A program made the position numbers and the translations under genes. From the NCBI GenBank assembly GCA_963726665.1, contig CAVSDW010000017.1, forward strand, positions 1 through 64,000: a stretch of 64,000 nt of DNA. The letters are read 5' to 3'. The notes beneath the pieces were generated by a model that searched no databases, was not told where the DNA came from, and saw only the letters and a program-made list of their open reading frames with translations. This DNA comes from RPQJ01 sp963726665 (lineage in GTDB: Bacteria > Pseudomonadota > Gammaproteobacteria > Steroidobacterales > Steroidobacteraceae). The first letter of the stretch is position 1. Every line of letters starts with the position of its first letter. Of this stretch, positions 1-9,985 are shown in pieces.

Positions 1-35
1 GGGCTCATGGCGTGAGCCTGCCGGAGCGCTTCCGT

Positions 36-586
36 TCACGTCCCGGCCGGCCAGGCCGCAAGCTCCACGTATCGGGACCCTGACCGATCCGTCAGGGACT
101 GCACCAGAGAGACGCCCCGGACCGGCCAAAGCAGCGGCGCCAGCGGCCCCGGAGGCGGCGCTTGCAGAACCCGGCGCGCGAGCGTCACGTGCGCCCGGAA
201 GGGCCGCAGTTCCGGGGTGAACCCGCGCAGCTGCAACTCGGAACGCAGCGCGTGGACGAGCGCCTTGAGCGGCTCCGGGATCGACCCCGCGACGAGGCAC
301 AGCACCTGCGGGCGCTTCCAGTACTCGAGCCGGTCGAACGCGATCTCGCAGGGCGTCGCGGCGGCGCTCGCCGCCGGGGAACCCGCGTCGACCGCGACGG
401 GGAGTCTGGACTCCGGGACGTCGCCCCGGGACTCGCGGGTCACGTGCCACTGGTCGGGCCGCTGGGCGCGCCCGCTACCCCGCGGCACGAGATCGCCATC
501 GCCGCGGCGAGGCGGAGGCGCGCAGCGTCGTCCGGCCAAAGCGCGAAGAAGAGCCGCCTGCCAGACTCACGCCCGGCCGACGGCAC
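36..586 (-). CDS. thpR: RNA 2',3'-cyclic phosphodiesterase (2H family), frame broken
   Basis: LigT/ThpR-type 2H phosphoesterase of about 183 residues, which opens 2',3'-cyclic phosphates on RNA ends in the cytoplasm. The N-terminus RRLFFALWPDD is diagnostic. The two H-x-T motifs are seen as QWHVT and, in the second half, FRAHVTLARR. The first part reads in one frame and the rest in another, with the shift near position 500. The residues right after the first HVT look unusual (RESRGD where a hydrophobic strand is expected). The start is a GTG at 586, 14 bases after the pncC stop, so the pair is probably one transcript. The 2H assignment is firm; the exact substrate is from family knowledge. 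Confidence 0.8.
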
Positions 587-599
587 TCCCGGCGTGCGG

Positions 600-1093
600 T
601 CACGCGTCCAGCACTCCCGCGAAGGCCGGGCCCGGCCTGCCGGCGCACGGCCTCCCGGTCGCCCCGAAGACACGCACCTCCGCGCGGATCTCGCGCTGGT
701 CCTCGCCATCGAAGGCCCAGGCAAGCCAGACCGTGCCGACCGGCTTGCCGGGCTGGCCGCCGTCCGGGCCTGCGATGCCGCTCACGGCGATCGATACGTC
801 GCCACCGAACCGGTCGAGCGCCCCGGCCGCCATCTCGCGACCACCGCCTCGCTCACCGCGCCCGCACGGGAAAGCGTGCCCTCGTCGATCTCGAGCAATG
901 CGACCTTGGCCTCATTGGAATAGGTCACCACGCCACCGAGGAACCACGCGCTGCTGCCCGGCAGGTCGGTGCAGGCCTTGGCCACCCACCCGCCGGGGCA
1001 GGCTCGGCGGCGGCGGCCGCGACCGCCACGGAGCAGGTGTTTCGCGACCCGGGCGGCGAGCGCCCGGATTTCGTCGTCGTCTGGAGATGCCAT
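600..1093 (-). CDS. pncC: nicotinamide-nucleotide amidohydrolase (CinA C-terminal type), frame broken
   Basis: PncC/CinA-C deamidates nicotinamide mononucleotide in pyridine-nucleotide salvage. The seen stretches WFLGGVVTYSNEAK, GAVSEAVV and VSGIAGPDGG are family signatures, and the length (about 164 residues) fits the stand-alone enzyme. Two frame changes are needed, near 835 and 1015. The second falls on the catalytic ESCTGG motif, which reads as a disrupted ACPGG, so the Ser codon appears to have lost a base. The ATG start is at 1093. It is followed by thpR. Closeness to mutS is a familiar proteobacterial neighbourhood; recA may lie beyond the left edge, which is inference. Confidence 0.82.
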
Positions 1094-1200
1094 CCGAAGG
1101 ATTCTAGACGCCTCTGGACATCGCAGGGGTGCCTGTCCTACCGTGGCACCCCTTTCGCGGCAGGACAGGTCGGGCATGAGACTGGCCTCGCTGGACTGAC

Positions 1201-1592
1201 GTAACACCGTCCGCGGACGAGCAGATCCTGCTGAAGCGGGTCCAGACCAACAAGCGCGGCGTCTACGCCGATTACCTCAAGATGACCGATGCCGGCAAGG
1301 CCTTCTGGCCTGTCTACGACGAGTATGAGGCGCAGCTGAAGAAGATAGACGATCGCTACATGGCAATGATCAACGACTACGCGACCAAGTACGACACGCT
1401 GACCGACGCCGAGGCCACGCAGATGCTGAAAGAGCGGCTCGCGATCGACCGCAAGCGGGTCGAGCTGAAGATCAAGTACACAAGTTCGCCAAGGTGCTGC
1501 CGGGCAAGAAGGCTCTGCGTTTTGCGCAACTGGAGTCGCGCATCGACAACCTGATGCGACGGAATCTCTACTCGATCATCCCGCTCGCGTAG
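1201..1592 (+). CDS. secreted alpha-helical protein, tandem paralogue A, 5' end damaged
   Basis: A charged, probably helical protein of about 130 visible residues (QILLKRVQTNKRG to IIPLA). It aligns along its length with the next gene: LLKRVQTNKRGVYADYLKMT matches LLVSQIQTDKRAVVLSSLGLT, and FWPVYDEYEAQLKK matches FTPIYEKYQGEMKK. One frameshift near 1483 separates the last 35 residues. No signal peptide can be read: an ATG at 1175 starts MRLASL but hits a stop, so the 5' end is probably missing or corrupted in the assembly. The family is not recognised. Short periplasmic helical proteins of the Spy/CpxP kind look roughly similar, but I see no LTxxQ motif. Confidence 0.6.
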
Positions 1593-1683
1593 ATCATCCC
1601 GCGCGCTGAGACCCGCTCGGGCGCTGAACTGGTGCCGGCGGCGGCGGTCCAAAGAGTTACAAATCGCTCCGGAGTCCCGACAT

Positions 1684-2166
1684 ATGAAGACGATCCTGAT
1701 CACGCTGGCCGCAGTCGCCTCGCTGGGCGCGGCCGGGGGCGCCATCGCCCAGTCGTCCGGCACCGTCAACCTGTCGGACCAGGAGAAGCTGCTCGTCAGC
1801 CAGATCCAGACCGACAAGCGAGCCGTCGTTCTCTCCTCGCTCGGGCTCACCAACGCCGAGGTGGCCGCCTTCACGCCGATCTACGAAAAGTACCAGGGCG
1901 AGATGAAGAAGGTCTTCACCCGCACCGGCGAGATCCTGAACAAGTTCGCGTCGAACTACGACTCGATGACGGACGACGCCGCCGAGGACATCCTCGAGGA
2001 AGCCTTCGAGGTGCGCGAAGATCGCAACGACATCCTGAAGGACTACGCCAACCGGCTCGGCAAGAAGCTGCCGGCGACAAAGGTACTGCGCTGGGTGCAG
2101 ATCGAGAGCAAGCTGAACACGCTGCTCGACTGGCAGATGGCCCAGGTCGTTCCTCTCGCGAAGTAA
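1684..2166 (+). CDS. secreted alpha-helical protein, tandem paralogue B
   Basis: Intact 160-residue protein with a Sec signal peptide (MKTILITLAAVASLGAAGGA, cut after AIA) and a charged helical mature part. It is the intact partner of the damaged gene just upstream and carries the same FTPIYEKYQ segment and a C-terminal segment ending VVPLAK. The ATG at 1684 follows a purine-poor leader; no strong ribosome site is seen. It lies 92 bases after paralogue A and 31 bases before the DUF4136 lipoprotein, so the three may be co-transcribed as an envelope cluster ending at the terminator at 2860. No function is assigned. A periplasmic stress or chaperone-like role is only a guess. Confidence 0.8.
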   Translation: MKTILITLAAVASLGAAGGAIAQSSGTVNLSDQEKLLVSQIQTDKRAVVLSSLGLTNAEVAAFTPIYEKYQGEMKKVFTRTGEILNKFASNYDSMTDDAAEDILEEAFEVREDRNDILKDYANRLGKKLPATKVLRWVQIESKLNTLLDWQMAQVVPLAK

Positions 2167-2196
2167 TCCGCGAAGCAATCCAAGGAGAGCAAGGTC

Positions 2197-2795
2197 ATGC
2201 GTTTCCACCGGCAGGAAACTTCTGACGGTCACACTTGCAGCCATGGCACTGCTGGCGGGATGCGCGTCCACCCCCATCGGTCCGCTTCGATTACGACAAG
2301 AGCGCCGACTTCGGCGGGTTCCGCACCTTCGGCTTCCTGGACCAGAGTGGCGATGCCAAGTCGCTGGCAGTGCAGACGCTCGAGGCCGCGGCGACCCGCG
2401 AAATGGAGGCCCGGGGCTACAAGCTCGCTGCCGCCGATCCCGACCTGCTCGTGAACTTCACCGGCAAGCTCGAGGACCGTACCGACGTGCAGTCCGTCCC
2501 GGGCCCGATGTACGGCGCGAGCTAGGGCTACGGCGGCTGGTACGGCGCGCCGTACGGCGGCTGGAATTCCCAGCAGGTCACGACCCGGCATTACAAGGTC
2601 GGATCGCTGGTCATGGACATCGTCGACCGCGCGAAGCGCCAAGTCGTCTTCCAGGCCGGTATCGAGAAGACCGTGACCAAGGAGATGATGGCCAACCGGG
2701 ACCAGGCGATCAACGCTGCAGTCACGCGCATGTTCGCGACCTACCCCTTCGTCGCGGGGCAGTCGGCGCCGGTCCCGCCGCCGGAAAAGAAGTAA
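2197..2795 (+). CDS. DUF4136 lipoprotein, frame broken and with in-frame stop
   Basis: About 200-residue lipoprotein. A good Shine-Dalgarno (AAGGAGAG) precedes the ATG at 2197. The signal peptide runs into the lipobox LLAGCAS, so the mature protein starts at Cys. The body FDYDKSADFGGFRTFGF and the C-terminal part ending in PPPEKK match the DUF4136 family of outer-membrane-associated lipoproteins of unknown role. Two frame changes lie in the first 100 bases (near 2225 and 2290). A TAG at 2523-2525 interrupts a Gly/Tyr-rich stretch (YGAS-stop-GYGGWYGAPYGG), after which the same frame continues. A single base error or a real nonsense mutation could explain the stop. Confidence 0.75.
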
Positions 2796-2859
2796 TCGCG
2801 AACGGCCTGCGGCCCGTTCGGGGCCGCCCAGCCGCCGTCGCGACAGCGTGCCTGAACCG

Positions 2860-2894
2860 GCGCCAGCCCTCGCAAGGGGGCTGGCGCTTTCTTT
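2860..2894 (+). terminator. Rho-independent terminator
   Basis: Ten-base perfect stem (GCGCCAGCCC at 2860-2869 with GGGCTGGCGC at 2878-2887), an eight-base loop, then TTTCTTT. It sits after the DUF4136 gene and 20 bases before the mutS start, so it should separate the two transcripts. This is the clearest intrinsic terminator in the window. Confidence 0.88.
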
Positions 2895-2914
2895 CGCGTA
2901 GCATTGTCGGCCTG

Positions 2915-5492
2915 ATGAGCACTCCGGATCTCTCCGCCCACACCCCGGTGATGCAGCAGTACCTGCGCATCAAGGCGCAGCACCCCGACGTGCTGGTCTT
3001 CTACCGGATGGGCGACTTCTACGAACTGTTCTTCGAGGACGCGCGGCGCGCGGCACGCGTGCTCGACATCACGCTGACCGCACGCGGGAACGTCGGGCGG
3101 CGAGCCGATCCCCATGGCCGGCGTCCCTGTGCAGACGCTGGACACGTATCTCGCGCGCGCCGTGCGACGCGGGCGAGTCGGTCGCCATCTGCGAGCAGGT
3201 CGGCGACCCGGCGAAGTCGAAGGGCCCCGTCGAGCGGCGCGTGGTGCGTGTCGTCACGCCCGGCACCGTCACCGACGATGCGCTGCTCGAGGAGCGGCGT
3301 GACACGCTGCTCGCGTCGCTCAGCACGACGGCCGAGCGCTTCGGGCTGGCGTGGCTCGAGCTATCGAGCGGACGCTTCCACGCCCTGGAGGCCGCCGGAG
3401 CCGAGGCCCTCGCGGCAGAACTCGAGCGCCTGCGGCCGGCCGAACTGCTGGTCGAGGAGAACGCGACCTCGCGCGTTCCGCCGGGAACGCAGTCCTGCAT
3501 CCGGCAGCGCCCGCCCTGGCACTTCGAGGCCGCAAGCGCAGAGCGCCTGCTCTGCGAGCAGTTCGGGACCCGCGACCTTGCGGGCTTCGGCCTCGCCGGG
3601 CACCCACTCGCAATCGGCGCCGCGGGCTGCCTACTGCAGTACGTGCGCGACACGCAGAAATCCGCGCTCCCACACCTGCGCGGCATCCGCTGCGAGGAGC
3701 GCGACGAGGCGCTGCTGCTCGACGCGGCGACTCGCCGAAATCTCGAACTCGACTCGAGCGTCTCCGGCCGCGAGGACAGCACGCTCGTCGACTTGCTCGA
3801 CCGCACGGCGACGGCAATGGGCGGTCGCGAGATCCGCCGCTGGGTCCAGCGTCCCTTGAGGTCGCGCGCTCCGCGCGAGGAGCGCCTGCAGGCGATCGAG
3901 GCCTTCCTCGACACCGGCCTGCACGAAGCCGTTCACTCGCTGCTGCGCCGCGCGGGCGACATCGAACGCATCCTGGCGCGGGTGGCGCTCCGATCGGCGC
4001 GGCCCCGCGACCTCTCGGGCCTGCGGGAAGCGCTCGGCTGCCTGCCCGAGCTGCAGCAGGTCCTGGCAGGCATCGATTCGCCGCTGATCACGCGGCTCGC
4101 CGCAACGGCAGGCTCGCACCCCGAGGTGCACGGGCTGCTCTCGTCGGCGCTCATGCCGACGCCCGCCGCATGCTGCGCGACGGCGGCGTCATCGCGCCCG
4201 GCTACGACGCGGACCTCGACGAGTTGCGACGCATCGCCGAGCACAGCGACGAAGCGCTGCTCGAACTCGAGGCGCGCGAACGCGAGCGCACGGGATTCGC
4301 GAACCTGCGATTCGGCTACAACCGGGTGCAGGGCTACTACATCGAGGTGAGCCGCAGCCAGGCCGACCAGGTGCCGGCCGACTGGGTACGCAGACAGACC
4401 GTCAAGAATGCCGAGCGCTACATCACCAACGAGTTGAAGACTTTCGAGGACCGAGTACTTGGGGCACGCGACCGCTCGCTGGCCCGCGAGCGCGAACTCT
4501 ACGAGGGCCTGCTCGACCGGCTGACCGAACACCTGCCTGCATTGCAGGCAACCGCCGCCGCGCTCGCCTCGCTCGACGTGCTCGCGAACCTCGCCGAACG
4601 GTCGATCGCGCTCAGGCTGGTCAAGCCCCGGCTTCTGGATGAGTCCAGGATCGACATTCGCGGAGGGCGGCACCTCGTCGTCGAGCGGCACATCGAGGGG
4701 CCGTTCGTACCAAACGACCTTTCATTGCACGACGGACGTCGCATGCTGGTGGTCACCGGCCCGAACATGGGCGGCAAGTCCACCTACATGCGCCAGTCGG
4801 CGCTGATCGTGATCCTCGCCGGGATCGGCAGCTACGTGCCGGCCGACTCGGCGGCGATCGGCACCGTGGACCGCATCTTCACGCGCATCGGCGCCGCCGA
4901 CGACCTCGCGGGCGGCCGCTCGACCTTCATGGTGGAGATGACCGAGGCCGCGAACATCCTGAACAACGCCACGCGCGACAGCCTGGTGCTGATGGACGAG
5001 ATCGGCCGCGGCACCAGCACCTACGACGGGCTCTCGCTCGCGTGGGCCTGTGCGCGGCACATCGGACGCGAGATCGGCGCGTACACGCTCTTTGCCACTC
5101 ACTATTTCGAGCTCACGGCCCTGGCCGAGGAACTCCCGGCCTGCGCCAACGTGCACCTCGACGCGACCGAGCACGGCGACACGCTCGTGTTCCTGCACGC
5201 GGTGAAGGAAGGCCCGGCGAACCAGAGCTACGGGCTGCAGGTCGCGCGCCTCGCCGGCGTGCCGAAGCTGGTCGTGGGCGAGGCCCGGCGATTCCTGCAC
5301 GAGCTCGAGCGCCGCGACCATGCGGCCCGTCCGCCCGCCCCGCAGCAGGAACTCGACCTGCCGCCGCCCGTCGACCCGGCCGAGGCGGCCGCGCTGGCCG
5401 AACTCGACGGTGTCGACCCGGACACCTTGAGCCCACGCGACGCGCTCGCGTTGCTCTTCAGGCTGAAGGAAACCCTGCGCAGGCGCCGCTGA
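2915..5492 (+). CDS. mutS: DNA mismatch repair ATPase MutS, frame broken
   Basis: Full-length MutS (about 858 residues), which recognises mismatches and starts methyl-directed repair with MutL. The N-terminal mismatch-binding domain shows TPVMQQYLRIK and FYRMGDFYELFFEDA, including the Phe-x-Glu wedge region. The ATPase domain has Walker A GPNMGGKSTYMRQ (about residue 615), Walker B LVLMDEIGRGTSTYDG and the TLFATHYFELT signature. The C-terminus ends SPRDALALLFRLKETLRRRR. Three frame changes (near 3100, 3168 and 4155) break it; the first two are each cured by removing one G. Start ATG at 2915. Its last 27 codons recur at 11410, after the efflux operon. Confidence 0.95.
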
Positions 5493-5592
5493 GGGCCTGC
5501 TCTCCCGGCCGGCGCGCCCGCGACCTATCCGGCTGCAGGGTCCATTGGCTAGAATGCGCTTTCGTGCCCCACTCCCGCGAAGGTCGTGCCGC

Positions 5593-6771
5593 GTGCCTCG
5601 AACACCTCGTCCGCTGTTGCCATGCCTGGCCTTCGCGATTTGCGCGGTTGCGCTCACGGGTTGCGGTCGCGGCAAGCCGCCCGCCGCGCCGCAGGCGCAG
5701 GTGATACCCGTTGCGATCATCACCGTCATCGCGGGCGAAGTTCCGTTCGAGAGCGAGTTCGTCGGTGAAACCGAGAGTTCCCAGGAAGTCGAGATCCGCG
5801 CGCGCGTCGAGGGCTTCCTCGAGTCCATCGACTACCGCGAGGGCAGTCGTGTAGCGAAAGGCGACGTCCTGTTCCAGATGGACCGCAAGCCGTTCGAGGC
5901 AGCGCTTGCGGCGGCACGCGCGGAGCTGCAGGCGCAGCAAGCCCGGCTCAATACGTCGAGCGCGAACCTCAAGCGCGTCGGTCCGCTGGCGGCCGAGGAC
6001 GCGCTGAGCCAGAAGGATCTCGACGATGCGCAGGGGTCGCGCGATGCCGCCGTCGCCGCGGTGGAAGGCGCGAAGTCACGCGTGCAGCAGGCCGAGTTCG
6101 ACCTGAGCTACACGACGATCCGTTCTCCCGTCGACGGAGTCACGAGCTTCGCCCGCAAGCAGCCTGGCAGCTTCATCGCCCCTGGCCCCGACAGCCTGCT
6201 GACCTACGTTGCCGCACTCGACCCGATGCGCGTGAATTTCAGCATCTCCGAGAACGAGCAGCTTCGTTTCACGAAGCTCAGGCAGGAGGGCAAGCTCAAG
6301 CCGCCAGCCGACGGAAAATACACGGTCAAGATCGTGCTCGCCGACGGAACCGTCGTGCCGGCGCCGGGGCACGTCACGTTCGGCGACGCGTCCTACAGCA
6401 AGGAAACCGGCACGTTCCTCGTGCGTGCGGAGTTGCCCAACAAGGACGGCGCGCTCAGGCCAGGGCAGTTCGTGCGGGTGCTTCTCGGCGGGGCCAGGTG
6501 GGCGAACGCGATCGAGCTTCCGCAGCGCGCCGTGATGCAGGGGCCGCAGGGCAATTTCGTCTGGGTGGTGGACGCCGAATCGAAGGCTCAGTTCCGCCCG
6601 GTGACCGTCGGGCCGCTGACGGGAGACCTGTGGCTCATCGACCAGGGGCTGCAGGCGGGAGAGCGTGTCGTCGTGGATGGCGGAATGAAGCTGGCGCCGG
6701 GCGTCACCGTGAAGCCGGTCGAGCCCGGCCAGGTTCCGCCGGGGACGCCAGCGGCCTCCGCCAAGGACTGA
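5593..6771 (+). CDS. RND efflux periplasmic adaptor lipoprotein (AcrA/MexA type)
   Basis: Membrane-fusion protein linking the inner-membrane pump to the outer-membrane channel. A signal peptide ends in a lipobox (AVALTGC). Then come the barrel/lipoyl half VEIRARVEGFLESIDYREG, a coiled-coil hairpin (AAARAELQAQQARLNTSSAN and following), the second lipoyl half SYTTIRSPVDGV and the membrane-proximal region to PPGTPAASAKD. I chose GTG at 5593 because it has AAGG about nine bases upstream and starts directly at the signal peptide; the frame is open from a TTG at 5545 and has an ATG at 5554. Eighteen bases separate it from the pump gene. Substrates cannot be told. Confidence 0.93.
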   Translation: MPRTPRPLLPCLAFAICAVALTGCGRGKPPAAPQAQVIPVAIITVIAGEVPFESEFVGETESSQEVEIRARVEGFLESIDYREGSRVAKGDVLFQMDRKPFEAALAAARAELQAQQARLNTSSANLKRVGPLAAEDALSQKDLDDAQGSRDAAVAAVEGAKSRVQQAEFDLSYTTIRSPVDGVTSFARKQPGSFIAPGPDSLLTYVAALDPMRVNFSISENEQLRFTKLRQEGKLKPPADGKYTVKIVLADGTVVPAPGHVTFGDASYSKETGTFLVRAELPNKDGALRPGQFVRVLLGGARWANAIELPQRAVMQGPQGNFVWVVDAESKAQFRPVTVGPLTGDLWLIDQGLQAGERVVVDGGMKLAPGVTVKPVEPGQVPPGTPAASAKD

Positions 6772-6789
6772 CCCGGAGCGCGCCGACCC

Positions 6790-9700
6790 GTGATTTCCGA
6801 CCTCTGCATCCGGCGCCCGATTCTCGCGAGCGTCCTCTCGATCGTCGTGACGCTGGCGGGCCTCGCCGCGCTCGTGGGCCTGCCCATCGAGCAATACCCG
6901 CCGATCGCGCCGCCGCAGGTGACGGTATCCGCCAGCTTTCCTGGCGCTGACGCCCAGACCGTGGCGCAGGCGGTGGCGGCGCCGATCGAGACGCAGGTGA
7001 ACGGCGTCGACAACATGCTCTACATGCAATCGACGAGTTCGTCGACCGGCCAGATGACGCTCACGGTCTACTTCCAGATCGGCACCGACCCCGACACGGC
7101 GCAGGTCCAGGTGCAGAACCGCGTAAACATCGCGTTGCCGCAACTGCCCGACGTCGTGCAGAAGACCGGCGTACGCGTAGAGAAGCGTTCCTCCAGCATC
7201 ATGATGCTGATCGCCGTCTACGCGCCCGACGGCCGCTACGACGTGAACTACGTCGCGAACTACGCGAACCTCTACGTGCTCGACGCCGTCAAGCGCGTGC
7301 CCGGCGCAAACCAGGCGTCGCTCTTCGGCGCGTCCGAAAACGCCATGCGCATCTGGCTGCGCCCGGACCGCATGGCGTCGCTCGGTATCACGCCCACCGA
7401 CATCCAGCAGGCAATCGCAAAGCAGAATCAGCAGTTCGGCGCCGGCTCGATCGGGCAGTCGCCAACCTCGAAGCCTGTCGAGATCACCCTGCCCGTCGTG
7501 ACGGAAGGCCGCTTCAACGAGCCGGTGCAGTTCGAAAACATCATCCTGCGCACGGACCAGGAAGGCGCCGCGATCGTGCGGCTCGGCGACGTGGGCCGGG
7601 CCGAGGAAGGCCTGCAGAACTACATGATGCGGCCGAGCCTGAACGGCAAGCCGGCCGTATTCATCTCCGTCTACCAGCAGCCCGGATCCAACGCGCTCGA
7701 GGTCTCGAAAGGGGTGCGCAGCGCGCTCGAGAGCCTCAAGGCCGGCTTCCCCGCCGGCATCGACTACGAGGTATCGCTGGACAGCACGAAGTTCGTGACC
7801 GCCTCCATCGAGGAGGTCGTGCACACGCTGATCGAGGCCGTGATCCTGGTCGTGCTGGTGGTCTACATCTTCCTGCAGAACCTGCGCGCGACGCTGATCC
7901 CGACCCTCGCGGTCGTGGTCTCGATCGTGGGCACGTTCGTCGGCATGACCTTGCTCGGCTTCTCGATCAACCTTCTGACGCTCTTCGGCATGGTGCTCGC
8001 GATCGGCATCGTCGTGGACGACGCGATCGTGGTCATCGAGGCCGTCGAGGCCAACATGAAGACGAAGGGCCTCTCGGCCCGCGATGCCGCGTTCGCCGCG
8101 ATGCACGAGGTGTCCGGCCCGGTCGTTGCGATCGTGCTGGTGCTGGCCGCCGTCTTCGTGCCGACGGCTTTCCTCGGCGGCACGACCGGCGTGCTCTACA
8201 AGCAGTTCGCGATCACGGTGGTCATCTCCGTGGTCCTCTCCGGTTTCGTGGCACTCACGCTCACGCCGGCGCTCGCGGCACTGCTGCTCGAGGGCTCGCA
8301 CGGACACCCGCCGCGGATCCTGCAGAAATTCAACGAGTGGTTCGAGCGCCTGACCGTGCGCTATGCATCGGGCGTCCGCTGGGTCCTCAAGCGCGCGGCC
8401 CTCGCGCTCCTGGTATTCGCGGCCTTCATCGTCGCGATCCTCGGCATCTTCAGGATGGTGCCCGGCAGCTTCGTGCCGCCCGAGGACCAGGGCTACCTGC
8501 TGATCGCCGCGATGCTGCCGGACTCGGCCAGCCTCGACCGCTCGGATGCCGTTGGACGGCGCATCGGCGAAATTGCGCTGGGGCACCCGGCGGTGCAGTT
8601 CGCGTCCGTGCTCTCCGGCTACAGCATGCTCGACGGCCAGTACAAGACCAACGCCGCCACGGTCTTCGTCAGCCTCAAGGACTTCAAGGAACGCGAAGGC
8701 AAGGACATGTACGTCGACGCGGTGATCGCTGCCATCGCGCCGCAGCTGGCCGGCATCCGCGACGCCGTGGTGATTCCGCTCAATCCGCCACCCATCCCCG
8801 GACTCGGCATGCAGGGCGGCTTCGAGTTGTGGGTCCAGGACCGCACCGGGGGCGAGCCGCAGCACCTCGCGCAGGCGGTCCAGCAGGTGGTCGCCGCCGC
8901 GAAGCAACAGCCCGGCCTCGCGGGCGTCAACTCGACGTTCAATCCCTCCTCGCGCCAGCTGAGCGTCAAGGTGGACCGTGAGAAAGCGGAAACGCTTGGC
9001 GCGCCGATCGCCGACGTGTACGGGGCGCTGCAGTCGCTCTTCGGCTCGCTGTACGTGAGCCAGTACAACAAGTACGGCCGCGTGTGGCAGGTCGTGTTGC
9101 AGGCCGAACCGGAGTTCCGCAACAGCCCGGAGGACCTGCGCAACATCTACGTTCGCGGCCGCTCCGGGGAGATGGTGCCGCTCGATGCGGTCACGACCAC
9201 GCGGTTCACCAGGGGGCCCGACCTGATCCCGCGCTTCAACGGCTTTCCGGCAGCGAAAATCAACGGCGGGCCCGCGCCCGGGTTCAGTTCCGGGCAGGCC
9301 ATCGCCACGATGGAGACGCTTGCCGCGGACCTGCCTGAAGGCTTCGGCATCGCCTGGTCGGGCCAGGCGTACGAGGAGAAGCAGTCCGGCGGTGCGTCGG
9401 CGCTGGTGTTCGTATTCGGTCTCGTCATGGTGTTCCTCATCCTGGCCGCGCAATACGAATCCTGGTCGCTGCCCGGCAGCGTCATCACGGCCGTGCCGTT
9501 CGGGGTGCTGGGCGCGCTGGTCGCAGTCTGGCTGCGCGGCCTGCAGAACGACGTCTACTTCCAGATCGGCCTCGTGACGCTCATCGGGCTGTCGGCGAAG
9601 AACGCGATCCTGATCGTCGAGTTCGCGATGCTGGAGCGGCGGAAAGGACTCTCGATCGTGGAGTCCGCGGTCGAGGGCGCGAAGATGCGCCTGCGTCCGA

Positions 9701-9982
9701 TCGTGATGACCTCGCTCGCTTTCACTGCCGGCGCGATTCCGCTTGCGATTGCCTCGGGCGCCGGCTCCGCGTCGCGCCATTCGATCGGCACGGGCGTGAT
9801 CGGCGGCATGGTCGGCGCGACGACGCTCGCGCTCTTCTTCGTGCCGCTTTTCTACGTGCTCGTGAGCCAGCTGAGCGAACGGTTCTTTCCGCCGAAGCCG
9901 CCGGCCCCGCAAGGGCAGCCTGCGGCTGGCGCCCGCAGACCCGGCGCCTGCGGCCGCCCCCAGCGACGCGGGAGGGCATTGA
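6790..9982 (+). CDS. RND multidrug efflux pump, HAE1 family (AcrB/MexB type)
   Basis: About 1,060-residue proton-driven inner-membrane pump. It begins VISDLCIRRPILASVLSIVV (TM1) and has the two large periplasmic loops. The TM4 signature GIVVDDAIVVIEAVEAN contains the paired Asp of the proton relay, and the second half repeats the layout, ending in LALFFVPLFYVLVSQL. GTG start at 6790. The frame as read runs past the end because of an indel near 9935; correcting it gives an Ala/Pro-rich tail and a TGA at 9980-9982, four bases before the outer-membrane factor. It is the middle gene of a three-gene efflux operon. The family is certain, the drug range unknown. Confidence 0.93.
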
Positions 9983-9985
9983 GCC

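Noticed and set aside
1201..2166. Naming the tandem paralogues Spy/CpxP chaperones
   Set aside because: No LTxxQ motif and only a general helical, charged character.
2915..5492. mutS as a true pseudogene
   Set aside because: All MutS motifs are conserved and at least two lesions are one-base G insertions of the kind also seen in essential bamD and aspS, so sequence error is more likely.
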